Notes under the pieces: generated by a model
Told to the model about the DNA's origin: nothing
Database searches by the model: none
What the model saw: the letters and a program-made list of their open reading frames with translations, nothing else
In this document: piece after piece, positions 1 through 6,325 of the stretch
Position numbering within the stretch: the first letter of the stretch is position 1
How the letters are laid out: every line of letters starts with the position of its first letter
Source: Actinomycetales bacterium
GTDB lineage: Bacteria > Actinomycetota > Actinomycetes > Actinomycetales > Dermabacteraceae
Direction: 5' to 3'
NCBI GenBank assembly: GCA_012799425.1
Contig: JAAZLF010000064.1
Location: 1-6,708 of the forward strand
DNA: 6,708 nt
Translations under genes and position numbers: made by a program

Positions 1-2
1 CC

Positions 3-1346
3 CTGCGCAACTACCCCGACGTGCGCGAGATGTTCGACAAGTACGGCGCCGACGCGATGCGCTGGTTCCTGATGAGCTCGCCGATCCTGCGCGGCGGCAA
101 CCTGATCGTCGACGAGCCCCGGATCCGCGACTCGGTGCGCCAGACGGTGCTGCCGCTGTGGAACGTCTGGTACTTCCTGGCGATGTACGCCAACGCGGCC
201 GGGCCGAAGGACGCCGAGGGCCGGCCGGCCGGCTACCGCGGGAAGGCCCGCTACGACTCCACCGACCTCATGGACCGCTACCTGCTGGCCCGCACCGGCG
301 ATCTCGCGCGCGAGGTGAACGAGGCGATGACCGCACTGTCGATCGCCGATGCCGCCGAGCTGATCCAGGACTACCTGGACATGCTCACCAACTGGTACGT
401 GCGCCGCTCCCGCGACCGCTTCTGGGAGGGGGACGAGCAGGCCATCGACGTGCTCTCCACCTGCCTGGAGACCCTCTGCCAGGTCGCGGCACCGCTGCTG
501 CCCATGGTCAGCGAGGAGATCTGGAAGCAGCTCACCGGGGGACGCTCCGTGCATCTGACCGACTGGCCCGATGCGGACAGGTTCCCGCGGGACGCCGAGC
601 TGGTGGCACAGATGGACGACGTGCGCGCCATCGCCAGCGTGGGCAACTCCCTGCGCAAGAAGGAGCAGCTGCGCGCGCGCCTGCCGCTGGCCGAGCTCAC
701 CGTGGTCCACCACGCCCCGAGCTCGCTCGAGGCGTTCTCGTCGATCATCTCCGATGAGCTCAACGTCAAGGAGGTGCGCCTGCTGGACGTGGCGAGCGGG
801 GAGGCCCAGGGCATGGGCGTCGAGCAGCGTCTGAGCGTGAACGCCCGTGCCGCGGGCCCCCGTCTGGGCAAGCAGGTCCAGACCGTCATCAAGGGGTCCA
901 AGAGCGGCGACTGGTCCGTGGACGAGGGCGGTGCGGTCACCTCCGGCGGGATCGAGCTGGTCGAGGGCGAGTACTCGCTGGACCTCGTCGCGGGGGAGTC
1001 CTCCGCGATGGAGGGACGAGCCGTGGGCGTGCTGCGCGGCGGTGACTTCGTCACCCTCGACACCCGGGTCACCGCGGAGCTCGAGGCCGAGGGCATCGCC
1101 CGCGATGTGGTGCGCGCCATCCAGGCCGCCCGGCGCGGCGCGGGCCTGGAGGTCTCGGATCGGATCCGTCTGACGGTCGACGGCGACGAGAGCGTCGTCG
1201 CCGCTGTCTCGGCTCATCGCGATCTGGTGTGCGCCGAGGTGCTCGCGGTCGAGCTCGACGCCCCTGCGGCTCCGGTCGAGGGCGCTCACGAGGCGAGTGA
1301 GAAGGTCTCCGGCGGCACCGTGCGGGTGTCCGTGACCCGGGTCTGA
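3..1346 (+). CDS. ileS: Isoleucyl-tRNA synthetase, C-terminal part (5' end outside the window)
   Basis: Cytosolic class I aminoacyl-tRNA synthetase that charges tRNA-Ile with isoleucine. The open frame enters from the left edge with LRNYPDV, which in this family directly follows the KMSKS catalytic loop, so the Rossmann catalytic and editing domains are missing and 447 residues remain. Visible are the post-KMSKS segment DAMRWFLMSSPILRGGN (about 40-91), the helical anticodon-binding domain with NWYVRRSRDRFW (about 390-427), the SLRKKEQLRARLPL segment (about 648-690), and a C-terminal region of the DUF5915 type containing ARAAGPRLGKQVQ and EGIARDVVRAIQAARR. The tail has only one cysteine and no Cys4 zinc finger, as expected of the long, eukaryote-like type 2 IleRS common in Actinobacteria and unlike the E. 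coli type. The stop is TGA at 1344-1346. Identification is secure; the type 2 assignment rests on the C-terminus only. Confidence 0.97.
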   Translation: MRNYPDVREMFDKYGADAMRWFLMSSPILRGGNLIVDEPRIRDSVRQTVLPLWNVWYFLAMYANAAGPKDAEGRPAGYRGKARYDSTDLMDRYLLARTGDLAREVNEAMTALSIADAAELIQDYLDMLTNWYVRRSRDRFWEGDEQAIDVLSTCLETLCQVAAPLLPMVSEEIWKQLTGGRSVHLTDWPDADRFPRDAELVAQMDDVRAIASVGNSLRKKEQLRARLPLAELTVVHHAPSSLEAFSSIISDELNVKEVRLLDVASGEAQGMGVEQRLSVNARAAGPRLGKQVQTVIKGSKSGDWSVDEGGAVTSGGIELVEGEYSLDLVAGESSAMEGRAVGVLRGGDFVTLDTRVTAELEAEGIARDVVRAIQAARRGAGLEVSDRIRLTVDGDESVVAAVSAHRDLVCAEVLAVELDAPAAPVEGAHEASEKVSGGTVRVSVTRV

Positions 1347-1508
1347 TCGCAAGCTCGTCTCGTGGGCGATGCAGGTCGGCCTCGACGGTCACCGCGCCGG
1401 ATCTGCTCCGTCCGTCGTGAGCCGTGTGAGGCCGCATCTGTGGAAAACCTCCGCTTCGGGGGCCGACGTGGGATGCTCGGGTCCGAACAGAGGGATGAGG
1501 GGATGTGC

Positions 1509-1952
1509 ATGGTGGGCAGACGCAGAATTCTCGGAGGCGCCGCCGCGGTGGCGTCTGTCCTCCTCGCGGGCTGCGGCGTCGGGCGCAGGCGGCTGGTGGC
1601 GGCGGTGGAGGAGGCCGTGGCCGAGGTCGAGGGCGTCCGCGACGTCGCGCTGGAGACCGGCATCGGTGGGACGTTCGAGCGGAGGATGAGCGGGACGGTC
1701 GCCGTCGAGGCGGGAGATCGTGCGGTGGGAGTCGAGATCTACGATGAGGCGATGAAGGCCCTGGTCACCGTCATCCACGAGGAACTCGACGACTCCGGAG
1801 GCCAGAGTTTCAGGGTGGGCGGGGTGAAGGCAGTGCTCACCGATGGTGAGGAGCTGACCGCGATGGTCCTCGACCCTGAGATGTCGATGCCGAACCCTCG
1901 CCTGGACCGGGTGACGGCAGGATCCTTCTACGAGAAGTACGGCCTGGGGTGA
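1509..1952 (+). CDS. Small predicted lipoprotein of unknown function, RR-type signal peptide
   Basis: A 147-residue protein that I do not recognise as a named family. Residues 1-22 form a lipoprotein signal: RRRIL at 4-8 (resembling a Tat motif, RRxFL), a hydrophobic core AAAVASVLLA, and a lipobox LAGC with Cys22 as the predicted lipidated residue. This implies export, perhaps folded via Tat, and anchoring on the outer face of the membrane. The mature part is about 125 residues and looks like two alpha-beta repeats: a helix (about 28-42), then strands around 44-68, a helix around 79-93, then strands 99-121. The first unit loosely recalls a BON-like arrangement, but this is weak. ATG 1509 was chosen because GAGGGG at 1497-1502 lies 6 nt upstream; ATG 1503 (149 aa) and GTG 1512 are alternatives. 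It lies 162 bp after ileS and converges on the minus-strand pair 22 bp away. No clear promoter is seen. Confidence 0.75.
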   Translation: MVGRRRILGGAAAVASVLLAGCGVGRRRLVAAVEEAVAEVEGVRDVALETGIGGTFERRMSGTVAVEAGDRAVGVEIYDEAMKALVTVIHEELDDSGGQSFRVGGVKAVLTDGEELTAMVLDPEMSMPNPRLDRVTAGSFYEKYGLG

Positions 1953-1974
1953 GGGGGACCGGCACCTTGATGGT

Positions 1975-3420
1975 TCATGCTTCCCCTCGGCCCACCGTGA
2001 CCACGTGGGAGCTCGCCACCTGGGTTCCCTCGCCGAGATAGGAGCCGGTCAGCTCCTCCTGCAGCGCGGACAGGGTCGGGTCGGTGGACACCGCCCGATC
2101 GATGCTGCCGGAATACCCGGCATCGGCGCGTCCATCGGCGCCCATCGAGTCGTGGTTCGCTTCGAGGACCCGGAGCGGATGGAGGGAGGGGACGGGATAT
2201 CCGGGCAGGGGCACCTCGAGCCGGTTCGGCGACTCCAGGGTCCCGCCGTCGACCTGTGCGCCGCCCAGGTCGAGGCCTGCGATCAGGTCGCCGCTGACCC
2301 CGTCGGCGCTGATCCCGGCGCCGTGGTGGGCGTTCACCGAGAGGGTGGTCGCCTGCGCCGGGACGACGGTCTGCACCGGTGCGCCGATCGCGAAGGTGTG
2401 CGTCACGTCGTAGGTGCCGGCTGCTCCGGAGGGGCTGTTGAAGGTGGGGTCTGCGGCCAGGTGGTTCGCGATGATCCCTCCCTGGGAGTGCCCCACGATC
2501 AGCACCTCGGCACCCGGCGGCACTCCGGCGGCCTCCATCGCGGCCCGTACATCGTCCATCGCGGCGGGATGCTGACCGGCCACCAGGCGCAGGTTCGAGC
2601 CCCATCCGCGGGAGTTGCCCTGGCCGCCGTACGAGCCCGGGACATCGAACACGCCTGCGCCCTCCGTGGGAGGCACCTGCACGATGTACGCCGGTTCGGC
2701 TCCGCTGGAGCGATGCACCTCCTGGATCCCGATCTGCCCGGCCGCCAGCGTCGCGCCGGTGGGATTGTCCATGCGCAGCGCGTCATTGCGCACGACCAGG
2801 TCCTGGAGCGTCCGCGGGCCCTGCGCGGGGGTGGGATCCGTGTGCACGGAATCGACGACACCGCCGGGACGGTCATCGAGGAGCGCGGTGTCCTCGCCGG
2901 TGACGGACTCGTAGACGCCGACGCCGGCCGAGCCCGACGTCACGAGGCTCGCCGCCACGACCTCGGCGATGGTCGGGACCCGCTCCCCGGTCGCCCACTC
3001 CTCGAGGATCCCGCCGAGGTGCTCGGCGTCGCGCTGGAACTGAGCGAGAGGGCCCGGGAGCCAGGGCCTGGGGGCAGGGAGGCCCTTCGGCGCCGGATCC
3101 GAGACCTCGGCGAGCGGGCTCGAGAGCGGCTCCGGGACGGCCGGCCCGGTCTCGGCCCGTGATGCGGCGTCCTGCTGATCCGCCTCGTGGCGCGCCTCGT
3201 CACCCAGGGCCAGGAGCTCCGTCCGCATCGTCTCGATCCGCTGCGCCGACAGCTGCGTCCATCCGGTGCGAAGCTGTTCGGCATCGGGGCCTGTCCAGCT
3301 CGCCGCGTGCACGGCATCGGCGAGACGGGAGGCGAGCCGCTCGACGTCGGCGGAGGCCGCGTCCAGACGCCCGGCATGGCTGCGCAGCTGCACCGGGTCC
3401 ATCCCCCAGAACGCGCTCAT
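1975..3420 (-). CDS. WXG100-like domain fused to an alpha/beta hydrolase (putative type VII secretion-associated serine hydrolase)
   Basis: A 481-residue protein, presumably a serine esterase or lipase; the substrate is unknown. Residues 1-85 are helical and shaped like a WXG100 protein: a helix (about 10-38), the turn SWTGPDAEQ with WTG at 42-44, and a second helix (about 45-82). A Pro-rich linker follows (about 92-124), then a helical stretch (125-165). The hydrolase domain spans about 205-425: strand YIVQVP (245-250), a loop with SYGGQGNSRGWGSNLRLVAG, helix 286-299, strand AEVLIVGHSQGG with nucleophile Ser312, strand VTHTFAIGAPV (339-349), a probable acid Asp378, and probable His423 in ANHDSM. 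There is no signal peptide, as expected of WXG substrates. ATG 3420 overlaps the upstream stop by 4 nt (ATGA), with GGGAGG at 3433-3428 seven nt before it, so translation is probably coupled. The domain assignment is clear by motif; secretion is inference. A cytosolic hydrolase with a helical N-terminus is the alternative. Confidence 0.85.
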   Translation of the reverse strand: MSAFWGMDPVQLRSHAGRLDAASADVERLASRLADAVHAASWTGPDAEQLRTGWTQLSAQRIETMRTELLALGDEARHEADQQDAASRAETGPAVPEPLSSPLAEVSDPAPKGLPAPRPWLPGPLAQFQRDAEHLGGILEEWATGERVPTIAEVVAASLVTSGSAGVGVYESVTGEDTALLDDRPGGVVDSVHTDPTPAQGPRTLQDLVVRNDALRMDNPTGATLAAGQIGIQEVHRSSGAEPAYIVQVPPTEGAGVFDVPGSYGGQGNSRGWGSNLRLVAGQHPAAMDDVRAAMEAAGVPPGAEVLIVGHSQGGIIANHLAADPTFNSPSGAAGTYDVTHTFAIGAPVQTVVPAQATTLSVNAHHGAGISADGVSGDLIAGLDLGGAQVDGGTLESPNRLEVPLPGYPVPSLHPLRVLEANHDSMGADGRADAGYSGSIDRAVSTDPTLSALQEELTGSYLGEGTQVASSHVVTVGRGEA

Positions 3421-4187
3421 CGCTCGTCCTCCCGTGCCTGGCAGGCAGCGGCGAAGCGCAGCCCCTGCTCGAGGATCGGGTGAAGGGTCCCGGCCACATC
3501 GCCCCTGCCCACCGGGTGGATGCTCGGCGAGTGACTCGACGGCCGGTCGAGGCGGTACAGACCGCTCCCGCCCGCCGCCCAGAGCCGGGACCAGGTCACC
3601 GGCAGCTGCGCCGGCACCCCGAGGGGATCGTGGAGCGTCAGCGAGAGGGACAGACGCGGGCCGGTCGCGGTCAGCGCATCCCGCAGGGAGTCGTCCAGAC
3701 CCGGGAGCGCGCTCAGAGCATCGGAGGCGAGGACCCCTCGGCGGAGAGCGGACTGCACCGCGCCCCGCTGGGACGGAGTGAGCGACAACCCCTCCGAGTC
3801 GCGCCGTACCTCCAGATGCGGGGCGCCGAGCCCCATCCCGGTCTCATCGAGCAGGATGCTGATCCGCCGCGCCGCATCCCGGGTGCTCGCCTCCGACCAC
3901 TGTGAGGGCTGGTCGCCGTCGGCGCTCTCGAGCGTCGCGGTGGTGCGGGCGAGGCCGATCCGGAGGCGGCGCGCCCGCTCGGCGTGCATCACCGTGACCA
4001 CCAGCAGGGCTGATGCGGTGAACTGGCGCTCGAGCAGGCCGGCGCCGGAGGCCTCGGGGAGAGCTGCGGGGCTGCCTGCGGCGGCGCCGGCCAGAGCCCG
4101 ATAGACAGGGTTCCAGTCTGTCAGCGGCACCCCAGTGCGGCGCACCCACTGTGCCGCCTGCCCCACGGTCGCGGTCAGCTGTGGCAT
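3417..4187 (-). CDS. Unrecognised protein, coupled upstream partner of the WXG–hydrolase gene
   Basis: A 256-residue soluble protein with no signal peptide or convincing membrane segment; I do not recognise its family. Residues 1-50 are helical with an Ala/Gly/Pro-rich stretch (31-50). A strand-like segment ASALLVVTVMHAE (58-70) follows, then helix 100-117, strand HLEVRRD, helices 130-174 rich in Leu and Ala, and a beta-rich C-terminal part with RLSLSLTLHD (178-187), LPVTWSRLW (195-203), GLYRLDRP (209-216) and a last helix around 231-249. The two alpha-plus-beta halves loosely recall EspG-type ESX chaperones in layout, but no diagnostic motif is visible. ATG 4187 is supported by AGGAGG at 4199-4194, six nt upstream; a start at 4385 lacks a ribosome site and would add a low-complexity leader. 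It precedes the hydrolase gene with an ATGA overlap, so it is likely co-produced and could be its chaperone, immunity or accessory protein. Confidence 0.8.
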   Translation of the reverse strand: MPQLTATVGQAAQWVRRTGVPLTDWNPVYRALAGAAAGSPAALPEASGAGLLERQFTASALLVVTVMHAERARRLRIGLARTTATLESADGDQPSQWSEASTRDAARRISILLDETGMGLGAPHLEVRRDSEGLSLTPSQRGAVQSALRRGVLASDALSALPGLDDSLRDALTATGPRLSLSLTLHDPLGVPAQLPVTWSRLWAAGGSGLYRLDRPSSHSPSIHPVGRGDVAGTLHPILEQGLRFAAACQAREDER

Positions 4188-4192
4188 TCCGT

Positions 4193-4200
4193 CCCTCCTC
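4193..4200 (-). promoter_or_regulatory. Ribosome binding site setting the start of the unrecognised gene
   Basis: On the minus strand the bases read GAGGAGGG followed by ACGGA and ATG at 4187. This near-perfect Shine-Dalgarno sequence argues for the start at 4187 and against an extended N-terminus. Confidence 0.75.
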
Positions 4201-4239
4201 ACGCCCGGCACGACCCCATCGGCCCCGGTGCTGTCGCCG

Positions 4240-4245
4240 AGGCTA
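4240..4245 (-). promoter_or_regulatory. Candidate -10 element for the minus-strand two-gene unit
   Basis: TAGCCT on the minus strand fits TANNNT and would place the transcript start near 4233, giving a leader of about 45 nt to ATG 4187. No good -35 lies upstream; the hexamer at the expected spacing reads TCCTGC. This is the best match in the region, but chance occurrence is quite possible. Confidence 0.3.
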
Positions 4246-4368
4246 TGGAGGTGGCCGGCCCCGCAGGACGGGGACGGCCGCAGTGTGGATGGAGCGCTGG
4301 TGGGGAGGAACCTTCGTGCCGCCGCGCACATGCACCGCACGGAGGCGGACCCAGCCCGCGGCGGCGCA

Positions 4369-4401
4369 TCGGTGATCGACCCCACGGCCGCTCGTCACCG
4401 A
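4369..4401. repeat. 7-bp inverted repeat upstream of the folC promoter
   Basis: TCGGTGA (4369-4375) and TCACCGA (4395-4401) are perfect inverted copies separated by 19 bp, with centres 26 bp apart. They end 24 bp before the folC -10 element, so they overlap the -35 to -60 region of that promoter. This could be a split operator for a dimeric regulator or a chance match in GC-rich DNA. The rest of the 280-bp divergent gap (4188-4467) holds the two candidate promoters and no supported gene. Confidence 0.3.
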
Positions 4402-4425
4402 GGGGCCGAGGACGGCCGCGGCTCG

Positions 4426-4431
4426 TAGACT
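4426..4431 (+). promoter_or_regulatory. -10 element of the probable folC promoter
   Basis: TAGACT fits the actinobacterial housekeeping consensus TANNNT, in the context CGTAGACTGACCGG. The transcript would begin near 4437-4440, leaving a leader of roughly 30 nt that carries AGGAG at 4458-4462. The -35 region is GC-rich and has no clear TTGAC match, which is common in such genomes. Confidence 0.55.
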
Positions 4432-4457
4432 GACCGGCGACCCGTCCACGATGAACC

Positions 4458-4462
4458 AGGAG
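4458..4462 (+). promoter_or_regulatory. Ribosome binding site supporting the GTG start of folC
   Basis: AGGAG lies five nt before GTG 4468. It decides in favour of this GTG over the in-frame ATG at 4492, which has no such site. The ATG at 4451 is out of frame. Confidence 0.65.
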
Positions 4463-4467
4463 CCGCT

Positions 4468-5841
4468 GTGCCCCGTCCCTCCCGCCAGACCATGTCGCCC
4501 GAGCTGCGCGAGGTCTACGCGGCACTGCTCGAGCGCGCACCGGAGAACCGGATCGAGCCGGACCTCAGCCGCATCGCCCGCGTGATGGAGCTGATGGGGG
4601 ACCCGCAGAACTCGTACCGTTCGATCCGCATCGCCGGCACCAACGGCAAGACCACCACCGCCCGGATCCTCGAGCGGATCCTGCGTGAGGCGGGGCTGCG
4701 CACCGGACGCACCACCAGCCCGCACCTGCGCTCGCCGGTCGAGCGCATCGCGATCGACGGGGAATCCATCGATGAGGAGGCGTTCCTCCAGGCCTACCGT
4801 GACGTCGAGCCGTTCGCGGCGATCGTCGACGCCGAGTCCGAGGCCGCCGGCGGACCGCCCCTGACGTACTTCGAATACCTCACCGCCATGTCCTTCCAGG
4901 CCTTCGCCTCCGCACCGGTCGACATCGCCGTGGTCGAGACCGGGCTCGGCGGCACCTGGGACGCCTCCGGCGTGGTCGACCCGGACGTCACGGTGATCAC
5001 GCCGATCTCCCTGGACCACCAGGAGTACCTCGGTGAGACGATCGCCGAGATCGCGGGGGAGAAGGCCGGCATCCTCACTGCGCGGGCCACCGCTGTCCTC
5101 TCCTCCCAGCCCTACCAGGACGCCGCCGACGTGCTGCGCGAACGGATCATGGAGCTCGGTGCGGAGGCCGCTGTCGAGGACCAGCAGATCGGCGTGCTCT
5201 CCCGCACCCCGGGAGTGGGCGGCCAGATGCTGACCCTCCAGGGCATCGCCGGCCGCTACGAGGACGTCTTCCTCTCACTGCTGGGCGAGCACCAGGCCCG
5301 CAACGCCCTGGTCGCGGTCGCCGCCGCGGAGGCGCTGCTCGGCGATGGTGGAACCGTCCTGGACGGGGAGATGCTGAGCGCCGCGCTGTCGAGCGTCACC
5401 TCACCGGGCCGCGCCGAGGTGGTGAGACAGGCACCGACGGTCCTGCTGGATGCCGCGCACAACCCCGCAGGCGCTCTCACCCTGGTCGAGACGGTGCGGG
5501 AGAACTTCCGCTTCACCCGCACCGTCGGCCTCGTCGGCATCCTCCAGGAGAAGGATGCCGAAGCGATCCTCGAGGTGCTCGAGCCCCTGCTGGACGCCGT
5601 GGTCATCTCTCAGTCGAGCTCGCCGCGGGCGCTTCCGGCCGACCGGCTCGCGGACCTCGCGCGCGACATCTTCGACGACGAGGACCGGGTCTTCGAGCAA
5701 CCGGGCCTTCCCGACGCCATCCAAGCCGCGGTGGATCTCGCCGAGCTGGACGGCGACCAGTTCGGAGGAGTGGTCGTGGCCGGCTCCGTGACGCTCGTGG
5801 CCGAGGTGCGCGACCTGCTCGGCGTCCCGGAGGAGGACTGA
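4468..5841 (+). CDS. folC: Folylpolyglutamate synthase / dihydrofolate synthase
   Basis: A 457-residue cytosolic Mur-ligase-type enzyme that uses ATP to add glutamate to folates, and possibly to dihydropteroate, retaining folate cofactors in the cell. The P-loop GTNGKTTT is at 57-64 (Thr instead of the more usual Ser after GKT), with the TSPHL folate-binding loop at 83-87. ETGLGGTWDAS at 157-167 corresponds to the EVGLGGRLDAT block, ISLDH is at 180-184, and GEKAGI at 197-202 carries Lys199, the probable carbamylated lysine. HQARNA at 275-280 starts the hinge, and LDAAHNPAG at 327-335 marks the C-terminal ligase domain. The length is normal. The GTG start is supported by AGGAG five nt upstream and a promoter about 40 nt upstream. 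The stop is followed after 2 nt by the DUF4233 gene, so they form one operon. Whether it has both activities cannot be read from the sequence. Confidence 0.97.
   Translation: MPRPSRQTMSPELREVYAALLERAPENRIEPDLSRIARVMELMGDPQNSYRSIRIAGTNGKTTTARILERILREAGLRTGRTTSPHLRSPVERIAIDGESIDEEAFLQAYRDVEPFAAIVDAESEAAGGPPLTYFEYLTAMSFQAFASAPVDIAVVETGLGGTWDASGVVDPDVTVITPISLDHQEYLGETIAEIAGEKAGILTARATAVLSSQPYQDAADVLRERIMELGAEAAVEDQQIGVLSRTPGVGGQMLTLQGIAGRYEDVFLSLLGEHQARNALVAVAAAEALLGDGGTVLDGEMLSAALSSVTSPGRAEVVRQAPTVLLDAAHNPAGALTLVETVRENFRFTRTVGLVGILQEKDAEAILEVLEPLLDAVVISQSSSPRALPADRLADLARDIFDDEDRVFEQPGLPDAIQAAVDLAELDGDQFGGVVVAGSVTLVAEVRDLLGVPEED
5831..5836 (+). promoter_or_regulatory. Ribosome binding site of the DUF4233 gene, inside the end of folC
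   Basis: AGGAGG lies seven nt before ATG 5844 and also encodes the Glu-Glu pair near the FolC C-terminus, which ties the two genes into one transcript. Confidence 0.75.
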
Positions 5842-5843
5842 TC

Positions 5844-6260
5844 ATGGCCGTGGACCTCACGCCCTCGCCCCGCCCCCACGGCGCGCAGCGGATGATCTCC
5901 GCGACGATCCTCGTGATCGAGGCGTTCGTGGTGTTCTTCGCCGTTCTCGTCGCGCATCAGCTGGCGCCGGGGGACCGGCTCCTCACCTGGACCTGGGGGC
6001 TGCTCGCCGTGCTCGCCCTGGTCGCGTGCACCGGGATGCTCAAGCGGGGCGCCTGGCCGTACTGGCTCGGGCTGGTGCTGCAGCTGCCCGTCCTCCTGCT
6101 GGGTCTCCAGGTCACCGCGATGTGGGTGGTGGGCCTCGGGTTCGGGGCGCTGTACGCCTACGGCATCTTCAAGGGGCACCAGCTGGACGCGGAGAAGGAC
6201 GCCGTGGACGCCGAGGTACGGGCGACCCGTGGTGAGGAGACCGGCGAGCAGTCCGGCTGA
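5844..6260 (+). CDS. DUF4233 family four-helix membrane protein
   Basis: A 138-residue inner-membrane protein matching the DUF4233 family found next to folC in many Actinobacteria (Rv2446c occupies this place in Mycobacterium tuberculosis). Four hydrophobic helices are visible at about 17-40, 46-66, 71-89 and 91-110, separated by very short loops such as LKRG (66-69). A charged cytosol-like tail follows (about 111-138, rich in Glu, Asp and Lys). The first helix contains a conserved-looking ILVIEAFVVFFA segment, and the last ends in ALYAYGIFKG. Function is unknown; the constant pairing with folC suggests a role linked to folate metabolism or merely shared expression. ATG 5844 is supported by AGGAGG at 5831-5836 and starts 2 nt after the folC stop. 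Family assignment rests on context, size and topology. Confidence 0.88.
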   Translation: MAVDLTPSPRPHGAQRMISATILVIEAFVVFFAVLVAHQLAPGDRLLTWTWGLLAVLALVACTGMLKRGAWPYWLGLVLQLPVLLLGLQVTAMWVVGLGFGALYAYGIFKGHQLDAEKDAVDAEVRATRGEETGEQSG

Positions 6261-6313
6261 GGCTCGCTCGGGCTCCGGGAGTGCTCGGCGCGGAGAAAGC
6301 GCGCGCTCGTGGG

Positions 6314-6319
6314 TACCCT
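6314..6319 (+). promoter_or_regulatory. -10 element of the ndk promoter, implying a leaderless transcript
   Basis: TACCCT fits TANNNT and ends six nt before the A of ATG 6326. Transcription from it would begin at or within a base or two of the start codon. The stretch between the -10 and the ATG (GGTGTC) has no Shine-Dalgarno sequence, which agrees with leaderless translation. No clear -35 is seen in the GC-rich DNA upstream. Confidence 0.5.
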
Positions 6320-6325
6320 GGTGTC

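Noticed and set aside
371..1120. Minus-strand open frame opposite ileS
   Set aside because: The product is Ser/Arg-rich with no recognisable domain, and it lies wholly within the conserved IleRS coding region.
1448..1462. Hairpin CCTCCG–CTT–CGGGGG as an ileS terminator
   Set aside because: The six-pair stem includes one G·T pair, the loop has three bases, no T-run follows, and it lies about 100 bp after the stop. Chance pairing is likely.
1362..1508. Upstream GTG start for the lipoprotein gene
   Set aside because: It would put 49 Arg-rich residues before the signal peptide and bury it. The ribosome site near 1497-1502 supports a start at 1503-1512.
1953..1974. Shared terminator between the convergent lipoprotein and hydrolase genes
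   Set aside because: The 22-bp gap and its flanks show only a four-pair GGTG/CACC possibility with an 11-base loop, which is not convincing.
2005..3162. Long plus-strand open frame (385 codons) opposite the WXG–hydrolase gene
   Set aside because: Its product is Arg/Gly-rich with no domain, and it mirrors a minus-strand frame with clear motifs. Such antisense frames are expected in GC-rich coding DNA.
4188..4385. N-terminal extension of the unrecognised minus-strand gene
   Set aside because: The ATG at 4385 has no ribosome site and the added 66 residues are Arg/Ser/Pro-rich without structure, whereas ATG 4187 has AGGAGG at ideal spacing.
4243..5019. Minus-strand open frame overlapping the start of folC
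   Set aside because: It lies opposite the folC P-loop region, the product has low complexity, and it would cover the folC promoter. It is a shadow of folC codon usage.
6288..6302. GCGC–GGAGAAA–GCGC stem before ndk as a terminator of the folC operon
   Set aside because: The stem is only four pairs, with no T-run, in DNA rich in GCGC.
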